From Chryseobacterium sp. OV279 (lineage in GTDB: Bacteria > Bacteroidota > Bacteroidia > Flavobacteriales > Weeksellaceae), in NCBI RefSeq assembly GCF_900128945.1, contig NZ_FQUD01000003.1:868001-932000 (forward strand): 64,000 nucleotides of DNA. Direction: 5' to 3'. How positions within the stretch are numbered: position 1 is the first letter of the stretch; each line of letters begins with the position of its first letter. Made by a program: the position numbers and the translations under genes. The notes beneath the pieces are model-generated. The model saw only the letters and a list, made by a program, of their open reading frames with translations, ran no database searches and was not told the origin of the DNA. Shown here piece by piece: positions 1-8,242 of this stretch.

Positions 1-516
1 GTTTTCTATCCGGAAAGGATGGCAGACAGAATCTTAGGAATGGGAGACGTTGTTTCCTTAGTAGAAAGAGCTCAGGAGCAGTTTGATGAGGAAGAAGCTA
101 AGAAACTACACAAAAAGATCGCTAAAAACGAATTTGGTTTTGATGATTTCCTTAAGCAGATCAACCAGATTAAGAAGATGGGTAATATGAAAGACCTTAT
201 GGGAATGATTCCGGGGGTTGGAAAAGCCATCAAAGATGTTGAGATCAGTGATGATGCATTCAAACATATTGAAGCGATCATTTATTCTATGACTCCGGAC
301 GAAAGAAGAAGACCTTCTATCATCAATACCCAGAGAAAACAGAGAATTGCAAAAGGAGCAGGAAGAAAAATTGAAGATGTGAATCAGCTGATGAAGCAGT
401 TCGAGCAAATGGGGAAAATGATGAAGATGATGCAGGGACCTCAGGGAAAACAGATGATGCAGATGATGAGCAAAATGCCAAACATGCCTGGAATGGGCGG
501 AATGATGGGCAAATAA
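1..516 (+). CDS. ffh: Signal recognition particle protein Ffh, C-terminal part (5' truncated by window edge)
   Basis: This is the 3' end of the SRP54/Ffh GTPase, which binds 4.5S RNA and delivers nascent membrane proteins to the FtsY receptor. The frame is open from base 1 and begins with the end of the GTPase domain (RILGMGD after a Phe-x-Pro-x-Arg stretch). The methionine-rich M domain follows, which holds signal peptides and SRP RNA. It contains the RNA-binding helix region ERRRPSIINTQRKQRIAKGAG-like near the middle, and the C-terminus is a string of Met, Gln, Gly and Lys typical of Ffh. The stop is TAA at 514-516, followed by a strong terminator. About 170 residues are visible of a usual 450. 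The ATG at 19 is internal, not a start. Confidence 0.95.
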   Translation, partial: VFYPERMADRILGMGDVVSLVERAQEQFDEEEAKKLHKKIAKNEFGFDDFLKQINQIKKMGNMKDLMGMIPGVGKAIKDVEISDDAFKHIEAIIYSMTPDERRRPSIINTQRKQRIAKGAGRKIEDVNQLMKQFEQMGKMMKMMQGPQGKQMMQMMSKMPNMPGMGGMMGK

Positions 517-540
517 TAAAGCTTACAGCCACAAGACATA

Positions 541-572
541 AAAAAACTCTCAGAATTTCTGAGAGTTTTTTG
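541..572 (+). terminator. Rho-independent terminator of ffh
   Basis: Perfect 9-bp stem ACTCTCAGA/TCTGAGAGT (546-554 and 558-566) with a 3-base loop, followed by a T run. The A run on the left could let it act in both directions. Confidence 0.85.
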
Positions 573-725
573 TTTTGTTTTATCCTTAATTCGTTCTAAA
601 AAGATGAATAAAGACACTCCTGATTTCTATCTTCGAACTTCAATAACTTCCCTCTTCGAGCTTCTGACTTCCCGACATTATGATAAAAAATGAAATATCT
701 TATCCCGAACTCAGGTTATTTTATC

Positions 726-1382
726 TTATTTGAATTTGTATCCCAACCCGATCTGGAAGAAATTCATTTTCAATTTTTCATCGTTTACAGGATCTTTGAT
801 CATGTTCGTCAGTCCGAAACTGTAACGCGCATCTACGAATAATCCTTTGTATACGTTATAATCAGCTCCAAAGAAAAGTCCGAAATCTGTAGATTTCAAA
901 TTATCATTGAACGCTTTTTCAAGATATTCCTCTCCTGCACTGATCCCTTGAGGATTAGACATGGCTCCGCTCACCTCGATTTTTGCCGTCGTATTGGTTT
1001 TAAAACTCACATATGGACCTGCATAAATACCCAATTCCGGCGTTGCATAATACCTTGCGGATACAGGAATTACGATTCTGTTGAAGTTTAATTTTTCAGT
1101 GACAGAAACTCCTCCAGGCATTGATACCTTTGCTGTTCCTCCTAAATTAGCATATTCCACTTCTCCCTGAAGAGCAAATTTACTGTTCAGTTTGTGCTCA
1201 ACCAAAGCTCCTACATAGAATCCGGATTTTGATTTTAAATCCCCTGAAATCCCTCCAAATTCAATGCTGTTTTCGTTAGAATTCAGTTTAGAAGAAGCAT
1301 AACCTGCTTTTACACCAAATGTTGTCTGTGCATTCATGCCTGCAAAGAAAGCAAGCGCTGATGCCAATAAGATTTTTTTCAT
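726..1382 (-). CDS. Outer-membrane beta-barrel protein, PorT-like family
   Basis: 218-aa secreted protein predicted to fold as an eight-strand type outer-membrane barrel (OMP_b-brl_2/PorT-like). The first 19 residues are a signal peptide (Lys-Lys, hydrophobic core, Ala-Gln end). The rest alternates polar and hydrophobic residues with Gly and aromatics, including GVKAGYASS near the N-terminus, FYVGALVEHKL, and a terminal strand ending in GLGYKFK with the C-terminal aromatic typical of barrels. It is a clear paralogue of the gene at 3232-3897: both share the FALQGEVEY/FGLQGEVLY, VSARYY/VSAKYF and LFVDARYSFGLTNM/LFFDARYNMGVSNL blocks. The specific function is not recognisable. It is the last of four co-oriented barrel genes. 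Confidence 0.8.
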   Translation of the reverse strand: MKKILLASALAFFAGMNAQTTFGVKAGYASSKLNSNENSIEFGGISGDLKSKSGFYVGALVEHKLNSKFALQGEVEYANLGGTAKVSMPGGVSVTEKLNFNRIVIPVSARYYATPELGIYAGPYVSFKTNTTAKIEVSGAMSNPQGISAGEEYLEKAFNDNLKSTDFGLFFGADYNVYKGLFVDARYSFGLTNMIKDPVNDEKLKMNFFQIGLGYKFK

Positions 1383-1413
1383 GATTATTATTAAAAATTT
1401 TATTTTTAGTGGT

Positions 1414-1445
1414 AAAAAAAGCCCTAAAATAAATCTTAGGGCTTT
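1414..1445 (-). terminator. Terminator of the barrel gene at 1470-2132
   Basis: Stem AAAGCCCTAA/TTAGGGCTTT (1418-1427, 1436-1445), read on the minus strand into a U run (A run at 1414-1420). It lies in the short gap before the next barrel gene, so the two are separate transcription units. Confidence 0.85.
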
Positions 1446-1469
1446 CTATTTTGATAAATGCTTTGTTAA

Positions 1470-2132
1470 TTACTTAGCAAATACATATTTAACTCCGAAA
1501 GTTACAGCTGATAAATTCAATCCGAACTTGTAGTTGTTTACGCTTTTAGCACCATCAACATCAAATTTAGAAGTGTTGTATCCGAATTCACCGATAGTAG
1601 CTTCAATGCTCCAGTTCTTGTTCAAGAAATAATCTAAACCTGGCTTAATGTTAACTCCGATTGAAGTATAGTTAGCTTTAGTAGATGTAGATGTACTAGT
1701 TGTAGTAGATCCTGTAGTTGCAGTTGCGTTGATTTCGTTTTTCTCAGTACCGAATTCCATAGGAACTTCTAATTGACCGAAGATGTATAATTTGTCAGCA
1801 ATAGTCCAGTATTTTCTTACGAAAGGAGCTACAACAAATGCAGATTTTGTACCTTCGTTTTCAGTAACTACAGTAGTACCACCAAAAGAATTAGTTACGC
1901 TAGTTGTAGTTTTATCGTTTTTGTAACCTACTCCTAAACCTACAGCTAAGTTTGTTCCTACAAAGTAACCTACAGTAGGGATAACTTTGAAGCTTTCAAT
2001 TTTCTTGTCAGTATTGTTGTTCTCTTCTTGAGAATAACCTACTTGTCCTGAAATATATGCAGTACCTTTTGCAATCTGTGCATTAGATAAACCGAAAAGT
2101 GCAATTGCACCAGCTAATACTAATTTTTTCAT
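1470..2132 (-). CDS. Outer-membrane beta-barrel protein
   Basis: 220-aa exported protein with a clean signal peptide (MKKLVLAGAIALFGLSNAQ) and a barrel-like body. Alternating strands contain GYFVGTNLAVGLGVGY and a final strand VTFGVKYVFAK. A Thr/Ser-rich, low-complexity loop (TTGSTTTSTSTSTK) lies around residue 140 and is probably an exposed loop. It resembles generic outer membrane beta-barrel proteins of flavobacteria. It is not a close paralogue of its neighbours, and I do not assign a substrate or role. Strong codon bias (many AGT/GTT/ACT) suggests high expression. It has its own terminator and a -7-like box upstream. Confidence 0.75.
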   Translation of the reverse strand: MKKLVLAGAIALFGLSNAQIAKGTAYISGQVGYSQEENNNTDKKIESFKVIPTVGYFVGTNLAVGLGVGYKNDKTTTSVTNSFGGTTVVTENEGTKSAFVVAPFVRKYWTIADKLYIFGQLEVPMEFGTEKNEINATATTGSTTTSTSTSTKANYTSIGVNIKPGLDYFLNKNWSIEATIGEFGYNTSKFDVDGAKSVNNYKFGLNLSAVTFGVKYVFAK

Positions 2133-2161
2133 TTTATAATAATTTTAATACTTTCTGATGG

Positions 2162-2169
2162 CAAATTTA
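2162..2169 (-). promoter_or_regulatory. Bacteroidota -7 box of the 1470-2132 barrel gene
   Basis: Minus-strand TAAATTTG, matching TAnnTTTG, 30 bases upstream of the ATG. The sequence just upstream of it is oddly GC-rich for this genome (revcomp of GTGGGTCCGGC). No clear -33 TTG. Confidence 0.5.
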
Positions 2170-2535
2170 CAGTGGGTCCGGCTAATATTAAAATTTGTTA
2201 ACGTGATTAATATCATTGATGAACATTGGTGTTTTCCGAAAATTAAACGTACTAATTATAGGATGTTGTTTTTTTCACAATATTTAGAATAAAAAATCTA
2301 CAATTTATCACCAGAAGCGAAATATACTTAACTTTTTAGATTTTATAATTTCTTTTAAATTCATGTTCATTTCTGATTATTGTAAGTAATAATGCTCTAA
2401 AACGTTAATATTTAAGAGATTAGTCTTAAAATTAAACAAATGTTTATTATTTGAGATAAATTCACTATTCTTATCCATTAAACCTATGCATTCATCTGGA
2501 ATACCTAATCATATCAGATATTCATTGGTATTCAA

Positions 2536-2566
2536 ATAAAAAAACTCCAGCCAGAAAGCCAGAGTT
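2536..2566 (-). terminator. Terminator of the barrel gene at 2590-3087
   Basis: Imperfect stem with outer arms AAACTC/GAGTTT and inner GGC/GCT pairs with wobble. On the minus strand it is followed by a U run (seven A at 2538-2544). Confidence 0.7.
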
Positions 2567-2589
2567 TGTTGTATTTTCTTAATATTTCT

Positions 2590-3087
2590 TTATTTTAGGA
2601 AGAAATTGTATCCAATATTAATAGCCCCTACGTTCCAGCTGGCAGTATACCAACCATAGTCACGTCTGTTGCTGATCGTCTGATAACCTAAATACAGTTC
2701 ACCTTTCTTCATCTGGTAACCAAATTTAGGTTGTGCATAGAAACCTCCGTCTACTCCATCTTTTACAGAAATCCCATATCCAAGATCCAATCCTACAAAG
2801 ATAGGTGCTCCCGAGAATTTGTATTTTCCGGAAACCGCTACAGGAATAAACCCGAAATCATCAAAATTATCCTTTCCGAAGAAATGAGAATATCCTGTGG
2901 TAACCCCAAGGTCAAGGCCTTTCGTGATATTCCACATATAAGCAGCATCCACCCCTAATGTAAATGAAGATACATCGCCGGCATCTCCTACAGGAATACC
3001 AATGTGCCCTCCCAGTTTAAAACCTTCCTGCGCGTGTGCCGCAGTTCCTAACAGTGCAAAAGCACCTAGTAAAAATAGTTTTTTCAT
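2590..3087 (-). CDS. Small outer-membrane beta-barrel protein
   Basis: 165-aa exported protein. It has a signal peptide of about 19 residues ending in Ala-His-Ala-Gln, then strands such as GFKLGGHIGIPVGDA, AYMWNITKGLDLGVTTGYSHF and a final AINIGYNFFLK strand with a terminal aromatic pattern. Length and strand pattern fit a small eight-stranded barrel. No enzymatic or receptor motif is visible. It is flanked by its own terminator and by a TAATTTTG box upstream, so it is likely monocistronic. Confidence 0.75.
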   Translation of the reverse strand: MKKLFLLGAFALLGTAAHAQEGFKLGGHIGIPVGDAGDVSSFTLGVDAAYMWNITKGLDLGVTTGYSHFFGKDNFDDFGFIPVAVSGKYKFSGAPIFVGLDLGYGISVKDGVDGGFYAQPKFGYQMKKGELYLGYQTISNRRDYGWYTASWNVGAINIGYNFFLK

Positions 3088-3112
3088 TATTTAAATAGTT
3101 TGATTGATACCA

Positions 3113-3120
3113 CAAAATTA
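3113..3120 (-). promoter_or_regulatory. -7 box of the 2590-3087 barrel gene
   Basis: Minus-strand TAATTTTG, 25 bases upstream of the ATG, matching TAnnTTTG. No clear -33 element. Confidence 0.5.
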
Positions 3121-3174
3121 ATAATTATTTTCTTCATTAACATAAAATTAACAAACTACATTCATTACAACAAC

Positions 3175-3202
3175 AAAAAAGCGGGACAAAATTTTGTCCC
3201 GC
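3175..3202 (-). terminator. Terminator of the barrel gene at 3232-3897
   Basis: Perfect 22-base palindrome with 11-bp arms starting GCGGGACAAAA (3181-3202), followed on the minus strand by a U run (A run at 3175-3180). Confidence 0.9.
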
Positions 3203-3231
3203 TCTGTATCTTTTGTTAAGCTTCTGAAGAA

Positions 3232-3897
3232 TTAGTTCCCTCCGAATTTGAAACCTATACCCACCTGTAAAAAGCTGTTAGTGGTTTTCTCACCATTCAC
3301 AGGATTTTTAGCTAAGTTGGATACTCCCATATTATATCTGGCATCAAAGAATAATCCGTTTTCCAACGCATACTCCGCACCTAAGAAAGGAGCAATATTC
3401 AAAGTATTGGTCTGGTCTTTAATATCGGTTTCATCATCAGCACCAAGTTCTAATCCTGGGATTAGTCCTCCAAAATTTAAGTCAGTAACTGTTTTAGATT
3501 TTGCAGTAAGGATATATCCAAAACTTGCCCCTGCAGAAACTGATAAACCTTCAGTGATGAAATATTTGGCAGAAACAGGAACCAATAAAGTACCGAAAGT
3601 CATTTTGTTTTGAACTTTGATCAATTCATTGTCTTCATCCTCAACACTTTTGGATACTTTTCCTCCCAATTGAGAATATAAAACTTCCCCTTGTAAACCA
3701 AATTTATCACTGATTTTATACTCAACCATACCTCCCACATAGAAAGTATGTAATGGATCTGTGCTTTCTGATTCTCCGCTGCTTTTAAATTTAAGGGTAG
3801 ATAAAGAATAACCGGCTTTAGGACCGAATCTTAGTTCCTGTGCGCTTAAGTTGGCGCCTAGTACAGCCAAAGCTGCAATAAGTAGATTTTTTTTCAT
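3232..3897 (-). CDS. Outer-membrane beta-barrel protein, PorT-like family
   Basis: 221-aa exported barrel, paralogous to the 726-1382 product. It has a signal peptide of about 19 residues (ending LSAQ), then FGPKAGYSLSTL, a Ser/Glu-rich loop, FYVGGMVEYKI, FGLQGEVLYSQLGG, VSAKYFITEGLSV, and a terminal strand VGIGFKFGG. In this family the fold is recognisable but ligands are mostly unknown. It is the first of four barrel genes in the same orientation, each separated by a strong terminator. Confidence 0.8.
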   Translation of the reverse strand: MKKNLLIAALAVLGANLSAQELRFGPKAGYSLSTLKFKSSGESESTDPLHTFYVGGMVEYKISDKFGLQGEVLYSQLGGKVSKSVEDEDNELIKVQNKMTFGTLLVPVSAKYFITEGLSVSAGASFGYILTAKSKTVTDLNFGGLIPGLELGADDETDIKDQTNTLNIAPFLGAEYALENGLFFDARYNMGVSNLAKNPVNGEKTTNSFLQVGIGFKFGGN

Positions 3898-3920
3898 GAG
3901 TTATTGTTAGTATTCGGTTG

Positions 3921-3928
3921 CAAAACTA
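3921..3928 (-). promoter_or_regulatory. -7 box of the 3232-3897 barrel gene
   Basis: Minus-strand TAGTTTTG (TAnnTTTG), 23 bases upstream of the ATG. Confidence 0.5.
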
Positions 3929-4045
3929 ATTCTTTTTTTTAAAACACCAAATAGTGGCTAAGAATATTCTCACAAACAAACAGTTCTAATTATAAAATTC
4001 ACGAAAAAAAATTAATCCCAAAACAAACTTATATTCTTTCCTTCT

Positions 4046-5002
4046 TTAATCTTTAAGTCTTTTATCTTCCTCGTTGTAGGCTAAAATAATCTTCTTCACA
4101 ACCGGATGTCTTACTACATCCTCTTCCGTAAGGTGTACAAAACCTATTTCTTTAACGTCTTTCAGAATTCTCATTGCTTCCTTCAGCCCCGATTGTTGTT
4201 TCGGTGGTAAGTCGATCTGGGTTGGATCTCCGGTGATGATGAACTTGGCATTCATCCCCATTCTGGTCAGGAACATTTTCATCTGGGCATGAGTCGTGTT
4301 CTGCGCTTCATCAAGAATCACAAAAGCATCATCAAGCGTACGACCTCTCATAAACGCCAATGGAGCGACTTCAATCACCTTTTTCTCCATAAAACCTTCC
4401 AGCTTTTCGTGAGGGATCATATCTCTAAGCGCGTCATACAAAGGCTGTAAATACGGATCCAGCTTCTCTTTAAGATCTCCGGGAAGGAATCCCAGGCTCT
4501 CTCCCGCTTCCACAGCAGGCCTTGTCAGGACGATTCTTTTCACTTCCTTATCTCTCAAAGCTCTCGCCGCCAAAGCCACACTGGTGTACGTTTTCCCCGT
4601 TCCTGCAGGACCAATGGCAAAAACCATATCCTTTTTCTCGGTTTCTTTAACCAGCCTTTTAAGGTTGGTGGTTTTAGCTTTAATGATCTTTCCGTTGACC
4701 CCTTTTACAATGATATCCTGATCAAAAACCAAATGTTTTTCATGCTCATCTTTGATGTTCAGAACATTTTCAACGTCTTTGAGGGCAATAGAATTGTTTT
4801 TGGAAATAAATTTTATGAGATCATCCAGTTTAAGTTTAAGTATGTCTAAAGCCTCCTGATTCCCCATCGCGAAGATGAAATGATCTCTTCCGGTGATCTT
4901 AAGCGTCGGAAAGCTTGATTTTAACAAATTGAAATATTGATTATTAACGCCATAGAAGGTCTTTACATCGACATCTTCCAAATCATATGTTAATTCAAAC
5001 AT
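4046..5002 (-). CDS. PhoH family P-loop ATPase
   Basis: 318-aa cytoplasmic PhoH/PhoL protein (YbeZ type), an ATPase linked to RNA metabolism and ribosome maturation. An N-terminal KH-like region covers residues 1-90. The PhoH ATPase domain follows, with Walker A GPAGTGKT at 131-138, the TRPAVEAGESLGFLPGD block at 160-176, Walker B ending in DEAQ at 231-234, and a TGDPTQIDLP motif near 258. All the expected motifs are intact and the length is normal. In many bacteria it neighbours ybeY, which is not next to it here. It stands alone, divergent from the SAM hydrolase gene. Confidence 0.92.
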   Translation of the reverse strand: MFELTYDLEDVDVKTFYGVNNQYFNLLKSSFPTLKITGRDHFIFAMGNQEALDILKLKLDDLIKFISKNNSIALKDVENVLNIKDEHEKHLVFDQDIIVKGVNGKIIKAKTTNLKRLVKETEKKDMVFAIGPAGTGKTYTSVALAARALRDKEVKRIVLTRPAVEAGESLGFLPGDLKEKLDPYLQPLYDALRDMIPHEKLEGFMEKKVIEVAPLAFMRGRTLDDAFVILDEAQNTTHAQMKMFLTRMGMNAKFIITGDPTQIDLPPKQQSGLKEAMRILKDVKEIGFVHLTEEDVVRHPVVKKIILAYNEEDKRLKD

Positions 5003-5075
5003 GCAGTATTTTATTTTTATTAGATTTTAAAATTAAAGCTTTTTTTCAAATTTCTGTCAATTCTTTTCTACAATC

Positions 5076-5108
5076 TTTCGGGCATTCTTTTTATTTTAGA
5101 TAACTTTG
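5076..5108 (+). promoter_or_regulatory. Promoter of the SAM hydrolase gene
   Basis: TTTC at 5076-5079, a 21-base spacer, then TAACTTTG at 5101-5108, 30 bases before the ATG. The -7 fits TAnnTTTG, and the -33 is a TTTC variant of TTTG. Confidence 0.6.
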
Positions 5109-5138
5109 CAGTAAACACTATTATTCTACTACCAATTC

Positions 5139-5966
5139 ATGTCAATTATTACCCTTACTTCGGATTTCGGACATTTAGATTACAGAGTCGCCGCTGTGAA
5201 AGGCAAGGTTCTGTCTCTAAACCCTAAGGTGAATATTATTGATATATCCCACGATATCCAGGCATTCAACCTTATACAGACATCGTATATCGTTCGGAAT
5301 GCTTATAAATATTTTCCTAAAGGCACTATTCATATTCTGTCTGTAGACAGTTTTTATCATAAATCAAGAAAAAATATCCTGTATAAAGCAGACGGCTCCT
5401 ATTTTCTGGCGGCGGATAACGGACTTCTGGGTCTTATATTCTTCGACATTAAACCGGAAGCCATCTATGAAATCACGCTGAACACCCGTTTTGACGACAT
5501 CGTGAATTTCACTTCCACAGATGTTTTTGTCCCTGTGGCAGTCCATTTGGCTAATGGCGGGCTTCCTGAAGTCATCGGACGGAAGATAGATTCAGCCAAA
5601 GAACTTCTTTTCCCGAAACCGGTCTTCAATGAATCTGAAAAGATGATCATTGGGGAAGTCACCTATATTGATAATTTCGGAAATATAATCTCAAATATCA
5701 GTAAAGACTTTTTTGAAAGCACCGGTAAAGGCAATGAAGGTTTCACTATAAAATTCAGAAATTTAACACTTTCGCGCGTCTTTTCAAGTCATACGGAAGT
5801 GGTTTCAGACTGGGAAAGGGAAACAGAATTCCACGGACAGTCGGCAGCGATCTTCAATGACAGTCAGCTATTGGAGCTTACGATCTATAAAGGAAGTAAG
5901 AAAAACGGGGCTAAAAGCCTGTTTGGACTCAATGTAGGCGAGAATATTTATGTTGAATTTGTCTAA
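5139..5966 (+). CDS. SAM hydrolase / S-adenosyl-L-methionine hydroxide adenosyltransferase (DUF62)
   Basis: 275-aa member of the DUF62 family, relatives of SAM-dependent fluorinase and chlorinase. Ordinary members hydrolyse SAM to adenosine and methionine. The N-terminal TLTSDFG motif with D8, the NIIDISHDI block, DSFYHKS and ADNGLLG motifs in the first domain, and the C-terminal barrel with IGEVTYIDNFGNIISNIS match the family. The insertion diagnostic of true fluorinases cannot be judged by eye, so hydrolase is the safe call. It is monocistronic, between phoH (divergent) and an E2 gene. Confidence 0.85.
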   Translation: MSIITLTSDFGHLDYRVAAVKGKVLSLNPKVNIIDISHDIQAFNLIQTSYIVRNAYKYFPKGTIHILSVDSFYHKSRKNILYKADGSYFLAADNGLLGLIFFDIKPEAIYEITLNTRFDDIVNFTSTDVFVPVAVHLANGGLPEVIGRKIDSAKELLFPKPVFNESEKMIIGEVTYIDNFGNIISNISKDFFESTGKGNEGFTIKFRNLTLSRVFSSHTEVVSDWERETEFHGQSAAIFNDSQLLELTIYKGSKKNGAKSLFGLNVGENIYVEFV

Positions 5967-6001
5967 GATTATATATTTCATAAAAAAACCGATTTTTTTT
6001 A

Positions 6002-6009
6002 TATATTTG
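6002..6009 (+). promoter_or_regulatory. -7 box of the E2 gene
   Basis: TATATTTG, 20 bases before the ATG at 6030, matching TAnnTTTG. The -33 is unclear in the surrounding AT run. Confidence 0.45.
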
Positions 6010-6029
6010 TCAAAATCTAAAAATTAAAA

Positions 6030-7346
6030 ATGGCAGAATACAAATTATTGCTTCCTTCCATGGGAGAAGGTGTTATGGAAGCGACGATTATCACTTGGTT
6101 ATTCAATGAAGGTGATAATGTAAAAGAGGATGATTCCGTAGTTGAAATTGCAACAGATAAGGTAGATTCAGACGTTCCGACACCAGTTTCGGGGAAAATT
6201 GTAAAAATCCTGAAACAGAAGGACGAGGTTGCTAAAGTTGGTGAGGCCATTGCCATTTTAGAAATTGAAGGAGAAGGAGGAAATACAGCATCAGAAGAAG
6301 TGAAAACAGAAGCTCCTGCAGCTGCTCCGGACACTGAAACGTTAAAAACCATTGAAGAGCCGTTACAGGCTGCAGCCAATGTAGAATTCTCAGGAGATAT
6401 TTACCTGTCGCCGTTAGTAAAATCTATCGCACAGCAGGAAAACATTTCTGAAACTGAGTTGAAGTCTATCAAAGGAAGTGGTTTAGAAGGAAGAATTACA
6501 AAAGAAGATATATTAGCGTACGTTTCCAACAGAGGAAACCAGCCGGCTCAGCAAGCAGCTCCTGCACAACAGGCTGCTGCTCCAGCAGCACCAAAAGCTC
6601 CTGCTTCAGCACCGGTTTCTACGATTTCTACAGCCGCAGGCGATGAGATCATTCCAATGGACAGAATGAGAAAGATCATTGCTGAGAACATGGTGAAAGC
6701 AAAACATATTGCTCCACACGTGACTTCTTTCATCGAAACAGACGTGACCAACGTTGTAAAATGGAGAAACAAGCATAAAGATATTTTCGAGAAACGTGAA
6801 GGTGAAAAACTGACGTTCATGCCGATTTTCGTGAAAGCTATTGTAAAAGCTATTCAGGATTTCCCTATGATCAATGTTTCTATCAGTGGTGAAAACATCA
6901 TTAAGAAGAAAAATATCAACATCGGTATGGCAACTGCTTTACCAGACGGAAACCTTATCGTTCCCGTTATTAAAAATGCTGATCAGTTATCCCTTTCAGG
7001 TTTGGCTAAAGCGATCAATGACTTAGCGTACAGAGCCAGAAACAAGAAATTAAGACCGGAAGATACACAGGGTGCTACTTACACGATTTCTAATGTAGGA
7101 AGTTTCGGAAACCTTATGGGTACGCCTATCATTCCTCAGCCTCAGGTAGCGATTTTAGCTATTGGTGCTATCGTGAAGAAACCTGCAGTTCTTGAAACTA
7201 AAGATGGTGACGTGATTGCGATCCGTCAGTTGATGTTCATGTCTCACTCTTATGACCACAGAGTAGTAGACGGATCTTTAGGTGGAATGATGCTTAAGCA
7301 TGTTCATGACTACCTTCAGAACTGGGATCTGAACACAGAAATATAA
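6030..7346 (+). CDS. 2-oxoacid dehydrogenase dihydrolipoyl acyltransferase (E2), probably branched-chain or pyruvate type
   Basis: 438-aa E2 core of a 2-oxoacid dehydrogenase complex, moving acyl groups from a lipoyl arm to CoA. Lipoyl domain 1-80 carries lipoyl-lysine K44 in ATDKVDSD. An Ala/Glu linker follows, then a peripheral-subunit-binding domain near 123-165 (LSPLVKSIAQ, GRITKEDIL), an Ala/Pro/Gln-rich linker to about 205, and the catalytic domain to the end. Active-site His is H410 in SYDHRVVDG. It differs from the sucB product in this window, and E1 and E3 genes are not adjacent, so the substrate (branched-chain 2-oxoacids or pyruvate) is inferred only. Sequence around the lipoyl site (DKVDSDVP) leans toward the branched-chain type. 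Confidence 0.88.
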   Translation: MAEYKLLLPSMGEGVMEATIITWLFNEGDNVKEDDSVVEIATDKVDSDVPTPVSGKIVKILKQKDEVAKVGEAIAILEIEGEGGNTASEEVKTEAPAAAPDTETLKTIEEPLQAAANVEFSGDIYLSPLVKSIAQQENISETELKSIKGSGLEGRITKEDILAYVSNRGNQPAQQAAPAQQAAAPAAPKAPASAPVSTISTAAGDEIIPMDRMRKIIAENMVKAKHIAPHVTSFIETDVTNVVKWRNKHKDIFEKREGEKLTFMPIFVKAIVKAIQDFPMINVSISGENIIKKKNINIGMATALPDGNLIVPVIKNADQLSLSGLAKAINDLAYRARNKKLRPEDTQGATYTISNVGSFGNLMGTPIIPQPQVAILAIGAIVKKPAVLETKDGDVIAIRQLMFMSHSYDHRVVDGSLGGMMLKHVHDYLQNWDLNTEI

Positions 7347-7373
7347 AAACAAACTTATAATCTAAATAAGAGC

Positions 7374-7565
7374 ATGAAAAACGCAACATTAATTGCCATG
7401 ATTTCAGTAGGAGTCATTATCCTTATTGATCTTGTTCAAATTATATCCAGTTTTTTTGAGTTCTACTCCATGGGCTTATTTAGATTATTCGGCATCTTAA
7501 ACCTGATTGCTTTTGTCGGGGTATTACAGTTCTTTGTGAAACTTTACAATAAGCAAAAGGAATGA
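7374..7565 (+). CDS. Small two-helix membrane protein, unknown function
   Basis: 63-aa protein made of two hydrophobic helices (about residues 6-26 and 33-57) with a short basic tail (KLYNKQKE). I do not recognise a family. Its stop overlaps the next start (ATGA at 7562-7565), so the two are probably translationally coupled. It follows the E2 gene by 27 bases and may share its transcript. Confidence 0.6.
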   Translation: MKNATLIAMISVGVIILIDLVQIISSFFEFYSMGLFRLFGILNLIAFVGVLQFFVKLYNKQKE

Positions 7566-7921
7566 GTCCGGAACTGAGAGAGCTGTTTGAGATCAAACAG
7601 GAAGACAAAGAGAAAAAGGTCAGTCAACCCACTGATCAAAATGTTAAAAATCATATTTTAATACGTCTTGCTGTTGTTATCATCGGAACACTTGGTTTTG
7701 TTTTTCTAATCAACATTAATGAATCACAGGGATGGGAGGTAGTGGCTTTGCTTATATTTATGGCCATTTTCCACGCAGTCTGGCTTCTTTATATTATTAT
7801 TGAGACCGTGATTCTGCAGAGTAAAAAAAAGCTTATTCTCAGGAATATTAATCTTGTTTTTATTCTTATTTTATTATTAATTTATGGTATCGGGGGTATT
7901 TTCCTTTTCGGATTCGCCTGA
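7562..7921 (+). CDS. Small membrane protein with cytoplasmic N-terminus, unknown function
   Basis: 119-aa protein. The first 30 residues are charged (MSPELRELFEIKQEDKEKK), followed by three hydrophobic segments near 31-49, 58-82 and 93-118. It overlaps the preceding 63-aa gene by four bases and ends just before a strong terminator, so the pair closes the transcript that may start at the E2 gene. No known domain is recognised. Confidence 0.6.
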   Translation: MSPELRELFEIKQEDKEKKVSQPTDQNVKNHILIRLAVVIIGTLGFVFLININESQGWEVVALLIFMAIFHAVWLLYIIIETVILQSKKKLILRNINLVFILILLLIYGIGGIFLFGFA

Positions 7922-7940
7922 TACTCAAACATACAACGTA

Positions 7941-7968
7941 AAAAGCTTCCTCCAGGAAGCTTTTTTTT
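7941..7968 (+). terminator. Terminator after the small membrane protein pair
   Basis: Stem AAAAGCTTCCT/AGGAAGCTTTT (7941-7951, 7954-7964) with a 2-base loop and a long T run. Confidence 0.9.
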
Positions 7969-8036
7969 ATTTTAATGATCATGCCTGTGATCTTTCAATT
8001 TTAAATCTTAAGGCATTTGTGAAAATGTTTTGTTTC

Positions 8037-8200
8037 ACGCAAAGATTGATGTAAAATGCTTTTTAGTTCGAGCAAAGCAAAGGCGGCGGCATAGCTGCTG
8101 ATGAAGCTGCCTGATATAACATCCGCTTAGTCAAATCAATGCAATTGATTCCCCGCTTTGTATTTCTTAAAGCATGCATTATCAGAATCAAACTTTGCGT
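8037..8200. repeat. Inverted-repeat intergenic element (ACGCAAAG ends)
   Basis: About 165 bp bounded by ACGCAAAG (8037-8044) and its complement CTTTGCGT (8193-8200). Nested arms (ATGCTTT/AAAGCAT) lie inside and a GC-rich middle breaks the local AT-rich composition. A similarly built element with ACGCAAAG and CTTTGCAT ends is at 44641-44767. No ORF. It resembles a non-autonomous palindromic element, but no transposase relation is shown. Confidence 0.45.
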
Positions 8201-8242
8201 TAAATAAATAAATGTCTTATTATTCTCGTTTCAAACTGCCAA

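Larger units (their letters stand above)
2133..2589. other. 457-bp AT-rich intergenic region between two barrel genes
   Basis: No convincing ORF. The right end holds the terminator of the 2590-3087 gene. The left end holds the promoter of the 1470-2132 gene, including the -7-like box at 2162-2169. The middle is AT-rich with no repeat I can see. The length leaves room for a regulatory RNA or a long 5' UTR, but I see no structure to support one. Confidence 0.5.

Noticed and set aside
5139..5966. Fluorinase or chlorinase
   Set aside because: The family includes halogenases, but I cannot see the halogenase-specific insertion; plain SAM hydrolase is the default for DUF62.
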